From Geodermatophilus telluris (lineage in GTDB: Bacteria > Actinomycetota > Actinomycetes > Mycobacteriales > Geodermatophilaceae), in the NCBI RefSeq assembly GCF_900102745.1, contig NZ_FMZF01000009.1, positions 1 to 60,054 on the forward strand: 60,054 nt of DNA, given 5' to 3'. Both the position numbers and the translations under genes were made by a program. Numbering within the stretch: the stretch's first letter is position 1; each line of letters begins with the position of its first letter. Of the stretch, positions 1 through 8,008 are shown piece after piece. Under the pieces are notes generated by a model. That model was not told the DNA's origin. It saw only the letters and a list, made by a program, of their open reading frames with translations, and did no database searches.

Positions 1-1062
1 GGTGTGGTGCCGCTCGCACAGCAGCGCGGAGTTCTGCAGGTTGGTCTCGCCGCCGTCGAGCCAGTGCACGAGGTGGTGCACCTCCGCCCACCAGGTCGGC
101 GCGTGGCAGCCGGCGAAGACGCAGCCGCCGTCACGGAGTTCGACGGCGCGGCGGAGGTGGCGGTCGGCCAGGCGCTGTTCGCGGCCGAGGTCGAGCGGTG
201 CGCCGTCGGGGCCGAACACGACGCGGGAGACGGTGCTGTCGCAGGCCAGCCAGCGGGCTCTCGCGGCGGAGATCACCGCGCCGAACCCCATCCGCGCGGC
301 CTCGGGGCCGGTGGCGGTGCCGGCGAGGTCGTCGAGGTCGATGACGACGGCCAGGTGCGCCTTGACGGTGCGCAGCGTGGGCAGGCGGCCGGCGGCCAGG
401 CTGGTGTCGCACAGCTGCACCAGCGCATCGCCGAGCCGCTGCGCGCGGCTGCGCTCGTGCCCGGCGGGGCGGTCGGCCTGCACGAAGGACTCCAGCGCGG
501 CCTGCAGCTTCTCCCCGCCCACCGCGTCGAGCTCGAAGCGCCCACTCAGAGTGCCGTCGGCGTGCTTGGCCAGGCTCAGCCGGCGCCCCTCGGTCGGATC
601 GGGCTCCGGGCCGTCGGGATCGAGCCGGCTCAGGTAGTGCCGCACCGCGTGCACGAAGTCGGTGTGCGGCTGCTCCACGGCCAGCCCGGTGAGCACCGCG
701 TCGACCTCGCCGAGCTCCACGCCCTGCTCGACAGCGGCCGCCAAGCGCTCCGGCGTCAGCGCAGTGGCGGCGACCGCGACCTGCTCGGCCGACACGAGCC
801 CGGCGTCGTGCGCCTCGGCCAGCGCCGGCAGATGCGCCAGCACCCGCCCGTTGCCCACGACCCGGGCGGCCGCGGCGGCCGATAGCCGGCAGTGCCCGCC
901 CAGCCAGGACCGCATCGACTTCAGCCCGTCGCGCTCGGCCGCCTGGGACAGCTCGGCGTCCCGCACCCGGCGGGCCAGGGCGGCGTCGATCCGGTTGCGC
1001 TCGGCGACCAGCGCGGCGACGTCCTCCAGCACGTCACCGGTCGACCAGTCACCCGAACACAT
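1..1062 (-). CDS. DUF222 / HNH endonuclease domain protein (C-terminus cut by window edge)
   Basis: The frame is open for 354 codons to the window edge. The N-terminal ~260 residues are the Ala/Arg-rich helical DUF222 (13E12-repeat) domain. The end is an HNH nuclease core with HHLVHWLDGG followed by NLQNSALLCERHH, which supplies the metal-binding histidines. ATG 1062 is chosen because an in-frame TAG lies 12 bases upstream. Such genes occur in many copies in actinobacteria, often near mobile or repeat DNA, and their function is not established. The last residues are missing from the window. The identification is confident and the biological role is unknown. Confidence 0.9.
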   Translation of the reverse strand, partial: MCSGDWSTGDVLEDVAALVAERNRIDAALARRVRDAELSQAAERDGLKSMRSWLGGHCRLSAAAAARVVGNGRVLAHLPALAEAHDAGLVSAEQVAVAATALTPERLAAAVEQGVELGEVDAVLTGLAVEQPHTDFVHAVRHYLSRLDPDGPEPDPTEGRRLSLAKHADGTLSGRFELDAVGGEKLQAALESFVQADRPAGHERSRAQRLGDALVQLCDTSLAAGRLPTLRTVKAHLAVVIDLDDLAGTATGPEAARMGFGAVISAARARWLACDSTVSRVVFGPDGAPLDLGREQRLADRHLRRAVELRDGGCVFAGCHAPTWWAEVHHLVHWLDGGETNLQNSALLCERHHT

Positions 1063-1163
1063 GTACGAACTCTAGCCGAGCAAGCGACCTGTCGCATCAC
1101 GTATCCGCAGGTCAGACCCCTGTCCACAGATGTCACGAGCGCCTTGACGGCACCCGGCGGAGA

Positions 1164-2141
1164 TCAGGCCTGGGTCGGGCGGCGGGAGCGGAAGTCGCCA
1201 CGTCCGGTGTCGCGGCGCCAGTCGTCGAAGGACTCCCCGGTGAGCTCCTCGAGCAGCGCGACGTCGGGCAACAGCGGGCCGAGGACGGCGCGGCGCACCT
1301 CGACCGGCAGGGGCGGCCGCGGTGTGCGCCCGGCGTGCAGGGCGGCGAGCAGCGGCCGCGACACCTGCCGCCACACCTGCGGCGGGGCGTACGCGCCGAG
1401 CGCCGCGCCGGCACGGGCGACTCGGGCCAGCGCTCGGTAGCGCGGCGTGTCCGCGACGTGGGGCTTCACGTTCTCCGGCGCCACGGTGTGCGCGACCCCC
1501 GGCTCGACGCCCAGGGAGTCGCTGACCCGGTCGAGCGTCTCGCGCGGGGTGTCGACCAGCTGGCGGTACCGGAGCAGGAGCACCTGCTCCCGCGGCAGGA
1601 CGGCGTACAGGTCGCGGAGCTGCTCCCCGTAGCGGCCCAGGCCCCGGTAGTGCCAGAACGGCGCCCAGCCGGCGGCGACCCGGGACTCCTCCAGCGCGAC
1701 GGCGCGGGCGAAGTCGGCCTCGGGCTCCAGCCCGTCGGCGCGCAGGTGCACCCAGTTCGACCACGCCCGGTCCACCGGGTCGCGCACCACCACGACGACG
1801 CGCACCCCCGGGACGTCGGCCGCCAGCCGCCGCTGCGCCGCCCGGTCGTAGAGGTAGAAGGGCGTGCTCTCCCCGCGCACCGTCCCGGGCGGGGCGCCGT
1901 CGAACAGCCGCAGCTAGTCCTCGCGGCGCCACACCCACTCCCCCGCGCTGTGCGCGTCACCCGGCCCGCGCTGGCCGCTGCGCGGCGGCGGGCGCCCGTC
2001 GGTCAGGTAGTACTTCGGCTCCTTGACCGGCGAGAGGTACAGGCCGGGGTGGGTGGCCAGGGCCGCGTGCAGCGCCGTCGTCCCGGCCTTCGGTGCTCCG
2101 GCGATGACGAACTGCGGCAGCCAGTCGGTGTCGTCGGTCAA
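1164..2141 (-). pseudogene. PAPS-dependent sulfotransferase, interrupted by one in-frame TAG
   Basis: The frame encodes a ~325-residue sulfotransferase if the TAG at 1914-1916 is read through. The 5'-phosphosulfate loop (FVIAGAPKAGTTAL) lies near the N-terminus and the 3'-phosphate loop (VVVVVRDPVDRAWSNW) follows the break, as in Sulfotransfer_1/3 proteins that move sulfate from PAPS to sugars or lipids. Both halves are in the same frame and join as WRRED-stop-LRLFDGAPPGT. The stop may replace Tyr TAC by one base, which fits the family's usual 'DYLR' pattern. The start is TTG 2141 behind a GAGGAGGGG ribosome site. The stop removes most of the enzyme unless it is suppressed or is a sequencing error. 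Confidence 0.8.
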
Positions 2142-2218
2142 CGGTCCCCTCCTCGTCGCGGGCGGTCCGGGGTGTACACACGGGGCACCCTCCCCCAGCA
2201 CGAGATCGGAGTCCCCGC

Positions 2219-3130
2219 GTGACCTCGACAGCGCCGCGCCCGCCGTCGCCCGACCGGTTCTGGGCCGACGCCGAGGTCGTCGTCGAGCCCGAGGACCCGC
2301 GCCCGGGCTCGTGGGCCGGCGGGCCGTCGGCGCAGCTCGTCGACGGCACGTGGTGGCTGGCCTACCGGCTGCGCCGCCCGGTCGGCGAGGGGCGCGGCTT
2401 CGGCAACGTGGTGGCCCGCTCGGACGACGGCGTGCACTTCGAGCCGGTCGTCGCCGTCGGCAAGGAGCGCTTCGGCGCCGAGTCGCTCGAGCGCCCCGCG
2501 CTGGTGCGCACGCCCGAGGGCCGCTGGCGGCTCTACGTCAGCTGCGCCACGCCGGGCACGAAGCACTGGCGGGTCGACCTGCTGGAGGCCGCCACCGTGG
2601 AGGGGCTGGCCACCGCGGAGGCGCGCACCGTGCTGCCCGGCAGCGCCACCGCGGCGCCCAAGGACCCGGTGGTCCGCTGGGACGGCGACCAGTGGCACCT
2701 GTGGGCGTCGGTGCACCCGCTCGACGACCCCGACGCCACCGACCGGATGACCACCGAGCACGCCGTCAGCCCCGACGGCGTCGACTGGACCTGGCGCGGC
2801 ACCGCGCTGACCGGCACGCCCGGCAGCTGGGACGCCCGCGGTGTGCGCCTCAGCACCGTCGTCCTCGACGGCTCGCGCACCTGGGCGCTCTACGACGGCC
2901 GGGCCACCGCGGCGGAGAACTGGGAGGAGCGCACCGGCCTGGCCGAGCACGACGGCGAGGGCGGCTTCCGCGCCGCGGCCGGCGGCCCCCACCTGCAGAG
3001 CCCGCACGCGCCGCACGGGCTGCGCTACGCCGACGTCGTCGCCCTGCCCGGCGGTGGAGCCCGCTGGTTCTACGAGGCCACCCGCGCCGACGGCGCGCAC
3101 GAGCTGCGCACCGTCGTCCTGCCCGCCTGA
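2219..3130 (+). CDS. GH43-like five-bladed propeller protein
   Basis: This 303-residue protein has repeated WxLY/WLAYR blade strands: TWWLAYRLRRP near residue 45, RWRLYVSCATPG near 105, QWHLWASVHPL near 160, TWALYDGR near 225 and ARWFYEATR near 285. Such blades are typical of glycosyl hydrolase family 43/62/68-like five-bladed beta-propellers. No signal peptide is seen, so a cytoplasmic role is likely. It may act on a glycoside, but catalytic carboxylates cannot be assigned by eye. GTG 2219 is the first start and lies 77 bases from the divergent sulfotransferase. Substrate unknown. Confidence 0.65.
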   Translation: MTSTAPRPPSPDRFWADAEVVVEPEDPRPGSWAGGPSAQLVDGTWWLAYRLRRPVGEGRGFGNVVARSDDGVHFEPVVAVGKERFGAESLERPALVRTPEGRWRLYVSCATPGTKHWRVDLLEAATVEGLATAEARTVLPGSATAAPKDPVVRWDGDQWHLWASVHPLDDPDATDRMTTEHAVSPDGVDWTWRGTALTGTPGSWDARGVRLSTVVLDGSRTWALYDGRATAAENWEERTGLAEHDGEGGFRAAAGGPHLQSPHAPHGLRYADVVALPGGGARWFYEATRADGAHELRTVVLPA

Positions 3131-3190
3131 CGCGTCCGGGCACGGACCCACGGCGGCCTCCCCCGTCCAAACCACACCAAGCCGGTCGAC

Positions 3191-3226
3191 TTGACACACT
3201 ATGTCGCGCCGGGGTGACATGGGCGG
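3191..3226 (+). promoter_or_regulatory. Sigma-70-type promoter for a leaderless transcript
   Basis: TTGACA (3191-3196), a 17-base spacer and TGACAT (3214-3219) form a near-consensus promoter. The expected transcription start, 7-8 bases after the -10 box, falls on the GTG of the leader peptide at 3227. The mRNA would therefore begin with the start codon, as is common in actinobacteria. Confidence 0.7.
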
Positions 3227-3307
3227 GTGACACCCGCCCTGACGCTCACCCGCCGGTCCGCCGTGGACCTGCTGCGGGTGGCCAGCGCGCTGTGTCCGGC
3301 CGCCTGA
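3227..3307 (+). CDS. Cysteine-responsive leader peptide upstream of cysteine dioxygenase
   Basis: This 26-residue ORF starts at the predicted +1 and encodes a peptide with TRRSAVDLLRVASALC followed by PAA and a stop. The R-R-x-x-V-D-L-L-R-V-A-S-A-x-C pattern matches the short putative leader peptides found upstream of sulfur genes in actinobacteria, where a late Cys codon lets ribosome stalling report cysteine supply. Here the Cys codon (TGT) is the fifth codon before the stop. It lies 59 bases before the cysteine dioxygenase start with a GC hairpin between. The peptide family is recognised; the mechanism at this locus is inferred. Confidence 0.7.
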   Translation: MTPALTLTRRSAVDLLRVASALCPAA

Positions 3308-3328
3308 GCGCCGACCCACCCCACCTCC

Positions 3329-3343
3329 GCGCCCCCGGGGCGC
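3329..3343 (+). promoter_or_regulatory. GC hairpin between leader peptide and cysteine dioxygenase
   Basis: GCGCCCCCGGGGCGC is a perfect palindrome placed after the leader stop and just before the AGGAGAA ribosome site of the next gene. It could sequester that site or act as an attenuator. There is no U-run, so intrinsic termination is not certain. Confidence 0.45.
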
Positions 3344-3365
3344 GCCCTGCTCAGGAGAACCCCCC

Positions 3366-3923
3366 GTGACCTCCCTGCTGTCCCCTGCCCGTGCCACCAC
3401 CCGGACGACCACCCGCGCCACCGCCCGCGCCACCTCGGTCACCGCGCTCGCCGCCGCCCTGCTCGCCGCCTCCGACGAGTGGCTGCCCCGCGTCGAGTAC
3501 CGCGAGGCCGGCCGCTGGACCGGCCTGCTGCCCAGCGCCGATGCCGCCGACCTCGTCGACCCGTCCCTGCACGCCGACCTCGCCGCGGCGCAGGTCTGGC
3601 TGCTCACCTGGCTGCCCGGCCAGGGCACGCCGCTGCACGACCACGGCGGCTCGGCCGGCGCCTTCGCCGTCGTCGGCGGGGTGCTCACCGAGGACGTCGT
3701 GGGCGGCCGGCCGGGCGCCGTCCGCGAGGCCGCGACCGAGCTCTGGGCCGGGCGGGTGCGCCCCTTCGGCCCGCACCACGTGCACCGGGTGACCAACCGC
3801 GGGACGCTGCCCGCCGTGAGCGTGCACGTCTACCGCCCCCGGCTGACCCGGATGACCAGCTACCGCCTCGCGGCCGGCACCCTGCTGCGCACCGCCACCG
3901 AGCAGGCCGGCGTCGACTGGTGA
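3366..3923 (+). CDS. Cysteine dioxygenase, cupin type
   Basis: A 185-residue single-domain cupin of the CDO type I family, which oxidises L-cysteine with O2 to cysteine sulfinate. The first cupin motif (LHDHGGSAGAFAVVGG) supplies His91 and His93 and the second (HVHRVTNRG) supplies His140, giving the three-His Fe(II) site of CDO instead of the usual cupin 3His-1Glu. The first ~25 residues are Thr/Arg-rich and variable. GTG 3366 follows AGGAGAA. It overlaps the rhodanese gene by 4 bases, so the two enzymes are co-translated and probably dispose of excess cysteine sulfur. Expression is probably controlled by the leader peptide. Confidence 0.9.
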   Translation: MTSLLSPARATTRTTTRATARATSVTALAAALLAASDEWLPRVEYREAGRWTGLLPSADAADLVDPSLHADLAAAQVWLLTWLPGQGTPLHDHGGSAGAFAVVGGVLTEDVVGGRPGAVREAATELWAGRVRPFGPHHVHRVTNRGTLPAVSVHVYRPRLTRMTSYRLAAGTLLRTATEQAGVDW

Positions 3924-4339
3924 GCGGACCGGGACCGCGCCCGCCCGGCGCGAGGAGCGTCGACCAGCTGCTGGCCGAGGCACGCGAGCGGATCACGCGG
4001 GTCACCCCGGCGGAGGCGGCCCGCCGGGTGGCCGAGGGCGCGGTGCTCGTCGACATCCGCCCGCAGTGGCAGCGCGCGGCCGACGGCGAGGTGCCCGGCG
4101 CGGTCGTCGTCGAGCGCAACCACCTCGAGTGGCGGTTCGACCCGGAGAGCGACGCCCGGCTGCCGCAGGCCACCGGCTACGACGTCGACGTCGTGGTGCT
4201 CTGCCAGGAGGGCTACACCTCCAGCCTGGCCGCCGACGCGCTGCGCTCGCTGGGCCTGGCGCGGGCCAGCGACGTCATCGGCGGGCACCGCGCCTGGGTG
4301 GCCGACGGGCTGCCCAGCACGGGCGGCACCGGCGGGTAG
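3920..4339 (+). CDS. Rhodanese-like sulfurtransferase
   Basis: A 139-residue single rhodanese domain. VLVDIRPQWQRAADGEVPGA is the conserved N-terminal strand-turn, and CQEGYTSSLAA holds the active-site Cys95 loop that carries the persulfide. The GTG start overlaps the TGA of the cysteine dioxygenase gene, a pairing often seen in actinobacteria. It probably transfers sulfane sulfur in cysteine oxidation. No partner other than the dioxygenase is visible. Confidence 0.88.
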   Translation: MSGPGPRPPGARSVDQLLAEARERITRVTPAEAARRVAEGAVLVDIRPQWQRAADGEVPGAVVVERNHLEWRFDPESDARLPQATGYDVDVVVLCQEGYTSSLAADALRSLGLARASDVIGGHRAWVADGLPSTGGTGG

Positions 4340-4347
4340 ACCGGTCC

Positions 4348-4385
4348 GGGGACGGCGGCGCGCGACGGAGGCCGCCGTCGTCCCC
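4348..4385. terminator. Stem-loop terminator between convergent genes
   Basis: GGGGACGGCGGC (4348-4359) pairs with GCCGCCGTCGTCCCC (4371-4385) apart from a 3-base bulge. It sits between the rhodanese stop and the stop of the small minus-strand gene and can serve both directions. Confidence 0.6.
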
Positions 4386-4390
4386 GCACC

Positions 4391-4567
4391 TCAGGTCTTG
4401 CTCTTGCCCTGCGCGCTGGAGTGCTCGTGCCGGTCGTCGCCCTTCCGGACGTGCGAGGTCTGCTTCGAGGCGCCGGTGGTCACGCCCGCCTCACTGGGTG
4501 ACAGGCCCTCCTTCTTCGCCTGCCGGGCGGCGGCTCGCTGGGCGTCGGCGTCGTTGTTCTTGCTCAT
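4391..4567 (-). CDS. Small hydrophilic protein, 58 aa
   Basis: This is a short ORF starting MSKNNDADAQRAAARQAKKE and ending SSAQGKSKT. It is almost wholly charged or polar, without a membrane segment, and likely disordered. Similar small Lys/Gly/Ser-rich proteins are stress-associated in actinobacteria, but no family motif is certain here. It has its own ATG, and the downstream GT4 gene on the same strand begins upstream of it (stop at 4577), so it may be the last gene of the glycosyltransferase operon. Function unknown. Confidence 0.55.
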   Translation of the reverse strand: MSKNNDADAQRAAARQAKKEGLSPSEAGVTTGASKQTSHVRKGDDRHEHSSAQGKSKT

Positions 4568-4576
4568 GCCGGGCGG

Positions 4577-5617
4577 TTACCCGGCGGCCGCGGCCGCCAC
4601 GCCGGAGAGCACCGCGTAGGTGCGGCGGGCCATGAGCGCGGCGTCGAGGTCGCGCACCGCGCGGGCCCGGGCCCGGGCGGCGAGGCCGGCGCGCCGGGCG
4701 GGGTCGGCGAGCAGCCCGCCGATCGCCTCGGCGAGCGCGCCGGCGTCGTCCACCGGCACGACGACGAGGTCCTCCCCCGCCGTGCGGCGGACCTCCCCGA
4801 CGTCGGTGCTCACGCAGGGCAGGCTCTCGGCCATCGCCTCGGCGAGGACCAGCGGCCCGGCCTCCACCCGCGAGGACACCACGAACAGGTCGAGGGAGGC
4901 GAGGAAGCCGCGGACGTCGTCGACCCAGCCCGGGAACGTGACCGGCAGGCCCGCGGCGGCCGCGCGCAGCGCCTCGCCGTCGCGCCCGGCGCCACCGACG
5001 ACGGCCTCGAACGGGACGTCGACCCGGCGCAGCGCGGCCAGGAGCACGTCGAACCCCTTCTGCGCGGTCAGCCGCCCGAAGGCGCCGACCCGGGGCACCG
5101 CGTTGCCCGCCGGGCCGGCCGGGTCCGGCGGCACGTCGACGCCGTTGGGCACCACGTGCGCCCGCGCCGGGTCGACGCCGAGGTCGCCCACCAGCTGGTC
5201 GCGGCCCTCCGTCGACGGGCTGATCACGCCCGCCATCCGCCGGTACAGGCACACCAGCCGGGCGCGCTCCTCCCCCGAGCGCGTGTCGCCGACCAGGTGC
5301 AGCACGCCGACCGTGGGCGCCACCTGCTGCGCGGCCGCGACGGCGGCGGCGTTGGAGGCGGGGTCGACCAGGTTGACCACGACGACGTCGGGGCGCTGCG
5401 CGGCCAGCGCCGCCCGCGTGGCCGGCGCCGCGTCGGCGTGCCGGGTCAGCGGGACCACGGCGCGCGCGACCGGGAACGCGGCGAACCCCCCGGCCACCGG
5501 CTCGGCGCAGACCAGCGACGGCGTCGCGCCGTTCTCCCCCGCCCGGCGCAGGTGGTGGGTGAGCCACACCTCCGCGCCGCCCCACGCGCTGGAGTCGGCG
5601 ACGAAGGAGACCCTCAC
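4577..5617 (-). CDS. Glycosyltransferase family 4
   Basis: This 346-residue GT-B enzyme opens with VSFVADSSAWGGAEVWLTHH, the Gly-rich acceptor-site loop of GT4. The middle has VPNGVDVPPD and VGAFGRLTAQKGFDVLL, and the C-terminal donor domain has a VSSRVEAGPLVLAEAMAESL segment carrying the E-x7-E type nucleotide-sugar motif. It probably adds a sugar to a cell-surface glycan or glycolipid. Its ATG overlaps the stop of the upstream GT9 gene by 4 bases, so both are in one operon. Donor and acceptor are unknown. Confidence 0.85.
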   Translation of the reverse strand: MRVSFVADSSAWGGAEVWLTHHLRRAGENGATPSLVCAEPVAGGFAAFPVARAVVPLTRHADAAPATRAALAAQRPDVVVVNLVDPASNAAAVAAAQQVAPTVGVLHLVGDTRSGEERARLVCLYRRMAGVISPSTEGRDQLVGDLGVDPARAHVVPNGVDVPPDPAGPAGNAVPRVGAFGRLTAQKGFDVLLAALRRVDVPFEAVVGGAGRDGEALRAAAAGLPVTFPGWVDDVRGFLASLDLFVVSSRVEAGPLVLAEAMAESLPCVSTDVGEVRRTAGEDLVVVPVDDAGALAEAIGGLLADPARRAGLAARARARAVRDLDAALMARRTYAVLSGVAAAAAG

Positions 5618-6672
5618 GAGGCGGCCAGCTCGAGCGCGGCGCCGGCCACCGCGGCCGGCTCGACGGTCAGCGCGCAGCGGAACTCGATGGGGCAGGCGAG
5701 GTGCGGGCAGGGCGCGCAGGCCACGGTCGGCGTCAGCGCCCGGTGCCGCGGGCCGGGGTGCGCCCAGCGGACGGGGTCGCCGGGCAGGAACACGGTGACG
5801 CTGCGGGCGCCGACCGCGGCGGCCAGGTGTGCCGAGCCGGTGTCGTTGCCCACCAGGACGGCGCTGTCGCGCAGCAGCGCGGCCAGCGCGCCGAGGCCTG
5901 TGGCGCCGGTGAGGTCGACGGCCGGGGCGCGCATCGCGGCGACCACCCGCGCCGAGATGTCCCGCTCCGCGGCCACGCCGGTGATCACCACGGCCAGGCC
6001 CTCGGCGGCCAGCGCGTCGCCCACCGCGGCGTAGCGGCCGACCGGCCAGCGGCGGGTGGGCGCGGAGGCGCCGGGGTGCAGCACCGCGTACCGGCCGGGC
6101 TCCAGGCCGTGGGCGGCGAGGGCGGCGGCGTGCTCGGCCTCGTCGTCGGCGGTCACGGGGAAGCCCATGCCGGCGTCACCGCCGGGAGCGAGCCCGAGGT
6201 GCTCGAGCAGCGCGACGTGCCGCTGCGCCTCGTGCAGGTGCAGCGGGTAGCGCAGGTGCAGCGCCGCCGTGCCGGCCGGCGGGTCCCAGCCGGTGGGCGC
6301 GAAGCCGCCGGTGAGCCGGGCGCCGAGCGCGGCGGCGACCCGGTTGGCGGCCGGCCGGTCGCCGTAGGCCTGCAGCGCGAGGTCGAACCCGCGGTCGCGG
6401 GCCGCTGCGGTGAACGGTGCCCAGCCGGCGGCGTCGACCGGGCCGTCGGGGACGCCCGGCGCGCCGGGGAACGGCAGCAGCGCGACGGGGACGCCGAGCC
6501 GCTCCACCACCGGCGCCATCCGGCCGAAGGTCACCAGGGTCACCTCGACGTCGGGCCGGGCCGCCTGCAGCCGCCGCAGCGCCGGCACCGTGCACAGCAG
6601 GTCGCCGAGGCCGACCCGCAGCCGGACCAGCGCGAGACGGCGGACGGCGGGGTCGGCGAGCGGCGGGGTCAC
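5614..6672 (-). CDS. Glycosyltransferase family 9 (ADP-heptosyltransferase-like)
   Basis: A 352-residue GT9 protein. The N-terminal LALVRLRVGLGDLLCTVPAL resembles the 'R.GD.l...P.l' start of the family, and GNDTGSAHLAAA is its diagnostic donor-binding motif. The end has a Cys cluster (CAPCPHLACPIEFRC) also common in GT9. In actinobacteria without LPS such enzymes are thought to build secondary wall polymers or glycolipids. It is the first gene of a two-gene minus-strand unit and diverges from the GT4 gene at 6755. The substrate cannot be told from sequence. Confidence 0.87.
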   Translation of the reverse strand: MTPPLADPAVRRLALVRLRVGLGDLLCTVPALRRLQAARPDVEVTLVTFGRMAPVVERLGVPVALLPFPGAPGVPDGPVDAAGWAPFTAAARDRGFDLALQAYGDRPAANRVAAALGARLTGGFAPTGWDPPAGTAALHLRYPLHLHEAQRHVALLEHLGLAPGGDAGMGFPVTADDEAEHAAALAAHGLEPGRYAVLHPGASAPTRRWPVGRYAAVGDALAAEGLAVVITGVAAERDISARVVAAMRAPAVDLTGATGLGALAALLRDSAVLVGNDTGSAHLAAAVGARSVTVFLPGDPVRWAHPGPRHRALTPTVACAPCPHLACPIEFRCALTVEPAAVAGAALELAAS

Positions 6673-6754
6673 CCGCGCCCCCTTCCCGGGCTGTGCCGTG
6701 CCCTAACCCGTGGTGCACTACGGGTCCCGCCCCCGAGGAACCGGAGGTCCCCGC

Positions 6755-8008
6755 GTGCCCCGCCCCGCTCCCGACCTGCACGTGCTGCGCCTGTGCAGCG
6801 TCTTCGAACCGCCGGCCGCCCGGCGACGCTCGGGACCGGGGACCCTGCCCGGGGAGCTCGACGCCCGGGCGGCGCGCTTCGACCCCATCGGCGGCATGCA
6901 GAACCACACCGCCACGCTCACCCGCTGTCTCGACGCCCGCGGCGTGCGGCAGACGGTCGTCACCGCGCGGCTGGCCGGCCCCCGCGGGACCACGCCGCTC
7001 GGCCGCGGCGCCCGCGTCCACCGGACGGGACTGCCGGTGCCGCGGCTGCGCCAGCTGTGGGCGCTGGCCGGGCTCCCGGCGGTGCTGCGGGCCGGGCGGC
7101 GGGCGCCGGTCGACGTCGTGCACGCCCACCAGGGCGAGGACCTCGCCACCCTGCTGCTGGCCCGGCTCGCCGCGCGGGTGCACCGCTGCCCGCTCGTGGT
7201 CACCCTGCACTGCAGCGTCGGGCACACCCTCACCGGCCGCAGCCCCCGGGTGCGGCTGCTGCGGGCGCTCGGCGGCCGGGTCGAGCGCGGCGCGCTGCGG
7301 CGGGCCGACGCGGTCGTCGTCCTCACCGGACGCACCGCCGCCGCCGTGCAGGCCGACGGCGTGCCGGCCGAGCGCGTCTCGACCATCCCCTCGGGCTACG
7401 ACCCCTCGCTGTTCACCGGGGACGGCGGCGACGTGTTCCCCGCGGTGGCGCGGCCGCGGATCGGCTACGTCGGCCGGCTGGCGCCGCAGAAGAGCCCCGG
7501 GACGCTGGTCGAGGCGTTCGGCCGGATGGAGGAGGAGGCCGCCCTGGTCGTCGTCGGCGACGGTCCTGACCGGGCGCTGGTGCACCGGCTGGCGGCCACC
7601 GGCCCGGCGGCCGGCCGGATCACCCTGGCCGGTTTCGTCGAGCACGCGCGGGTGCCGGCGGTGCTGGGCTCCCTCGACGTGCTCGTGCTGCCGTCGGCCT
7701 ACGAGGAGATGGGCTCGGTGCTCACCGAGGCGATGGCCGCGGGCCTCCCGGTGGTCGCCAGCCGGGTCGGCGGCATCCCCGAGGTGGTGCGGCACGGCGA
7801 GACCGGCCTGCTCGTGCCGCCCGGCGACGTCGGCGCCCTGGCCGAGGCGCTCGACCGGGTCATCGGCGACCCCGCCCTGCGCGCCCGGCTGGCCGCCGGG
7901 GCGCGGGCCCGGGCGGCCGACTACTCCTGGCCGGTGCTGGCCGGCCGGGTGGCCGGCGTCTACGACCGGGTGCTCGGCGCCCCGGCGGTCGAGCGCGCGG
8001 CTGCGTGA
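6755..8008 (+). CDS. Glycosyltransferase family 4
   Basis: A ~417-residue GT4 enzyme. The acceptor domain has FDPIGGMQNHTATLTRCLD and VDVVHAHQGEDLATLLL. The donor domain begins RPRIGYVGRLAPQKSPGTLV and contains LPSAYEEMGSVLTEAMAAGL, the E-x7-E loop that binds the nucleotide sugar. GTG 6755 is preferred because GGAGG stands 7 bases upstream; an upstream GTG at 6710 has no such site. The stop overlaps the next gene by 4 bases. Together with the divergent pair it forms a four-gene glycan cluster. Confidence 0.87.
   Translation: MPRPAPDLHVLRLCSVFEPPAARRRSGPGTLPGELDARAARFDPIGGMQNHTATLTRCLDARGVRQTVVTARLAGPRGTTPLGRGARVHRTGLPVPRLRQLWALAGLPAVLRAGRRAPVDVVHAHQGEDLATLLLARLAARVHRCPLVVTLHCSVGHTLTGRSPRVRLLRALGGRVERGALRRADAVVVLTGRTAAAVQADGVPAERVSTIPSGYDPSLFTGDGGDVFPAVARPRIGYVGRLAPQKSPGTLVEAFGRMEEEAALVVVGDGPDRALVHRLAATGPAAGRITLAGFVEHARVPAVLGSLDVLVLPSAYEEMGSVLTEAMAAGLPVVASRVGGIPEVVRHGETGLLVPPGDVGALAEALDRVIGDPALRARLAAGARARAADYSWPVLAGRVAGVYDRVLGAPAVERAAA

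Noticed and set aside
3131..3190. Riboswitch ahead of cysteine dioxygenase
   Set aside because: No conserved SAM or other aptamer core was seen; the leader peptide and hairpin explain the region better.
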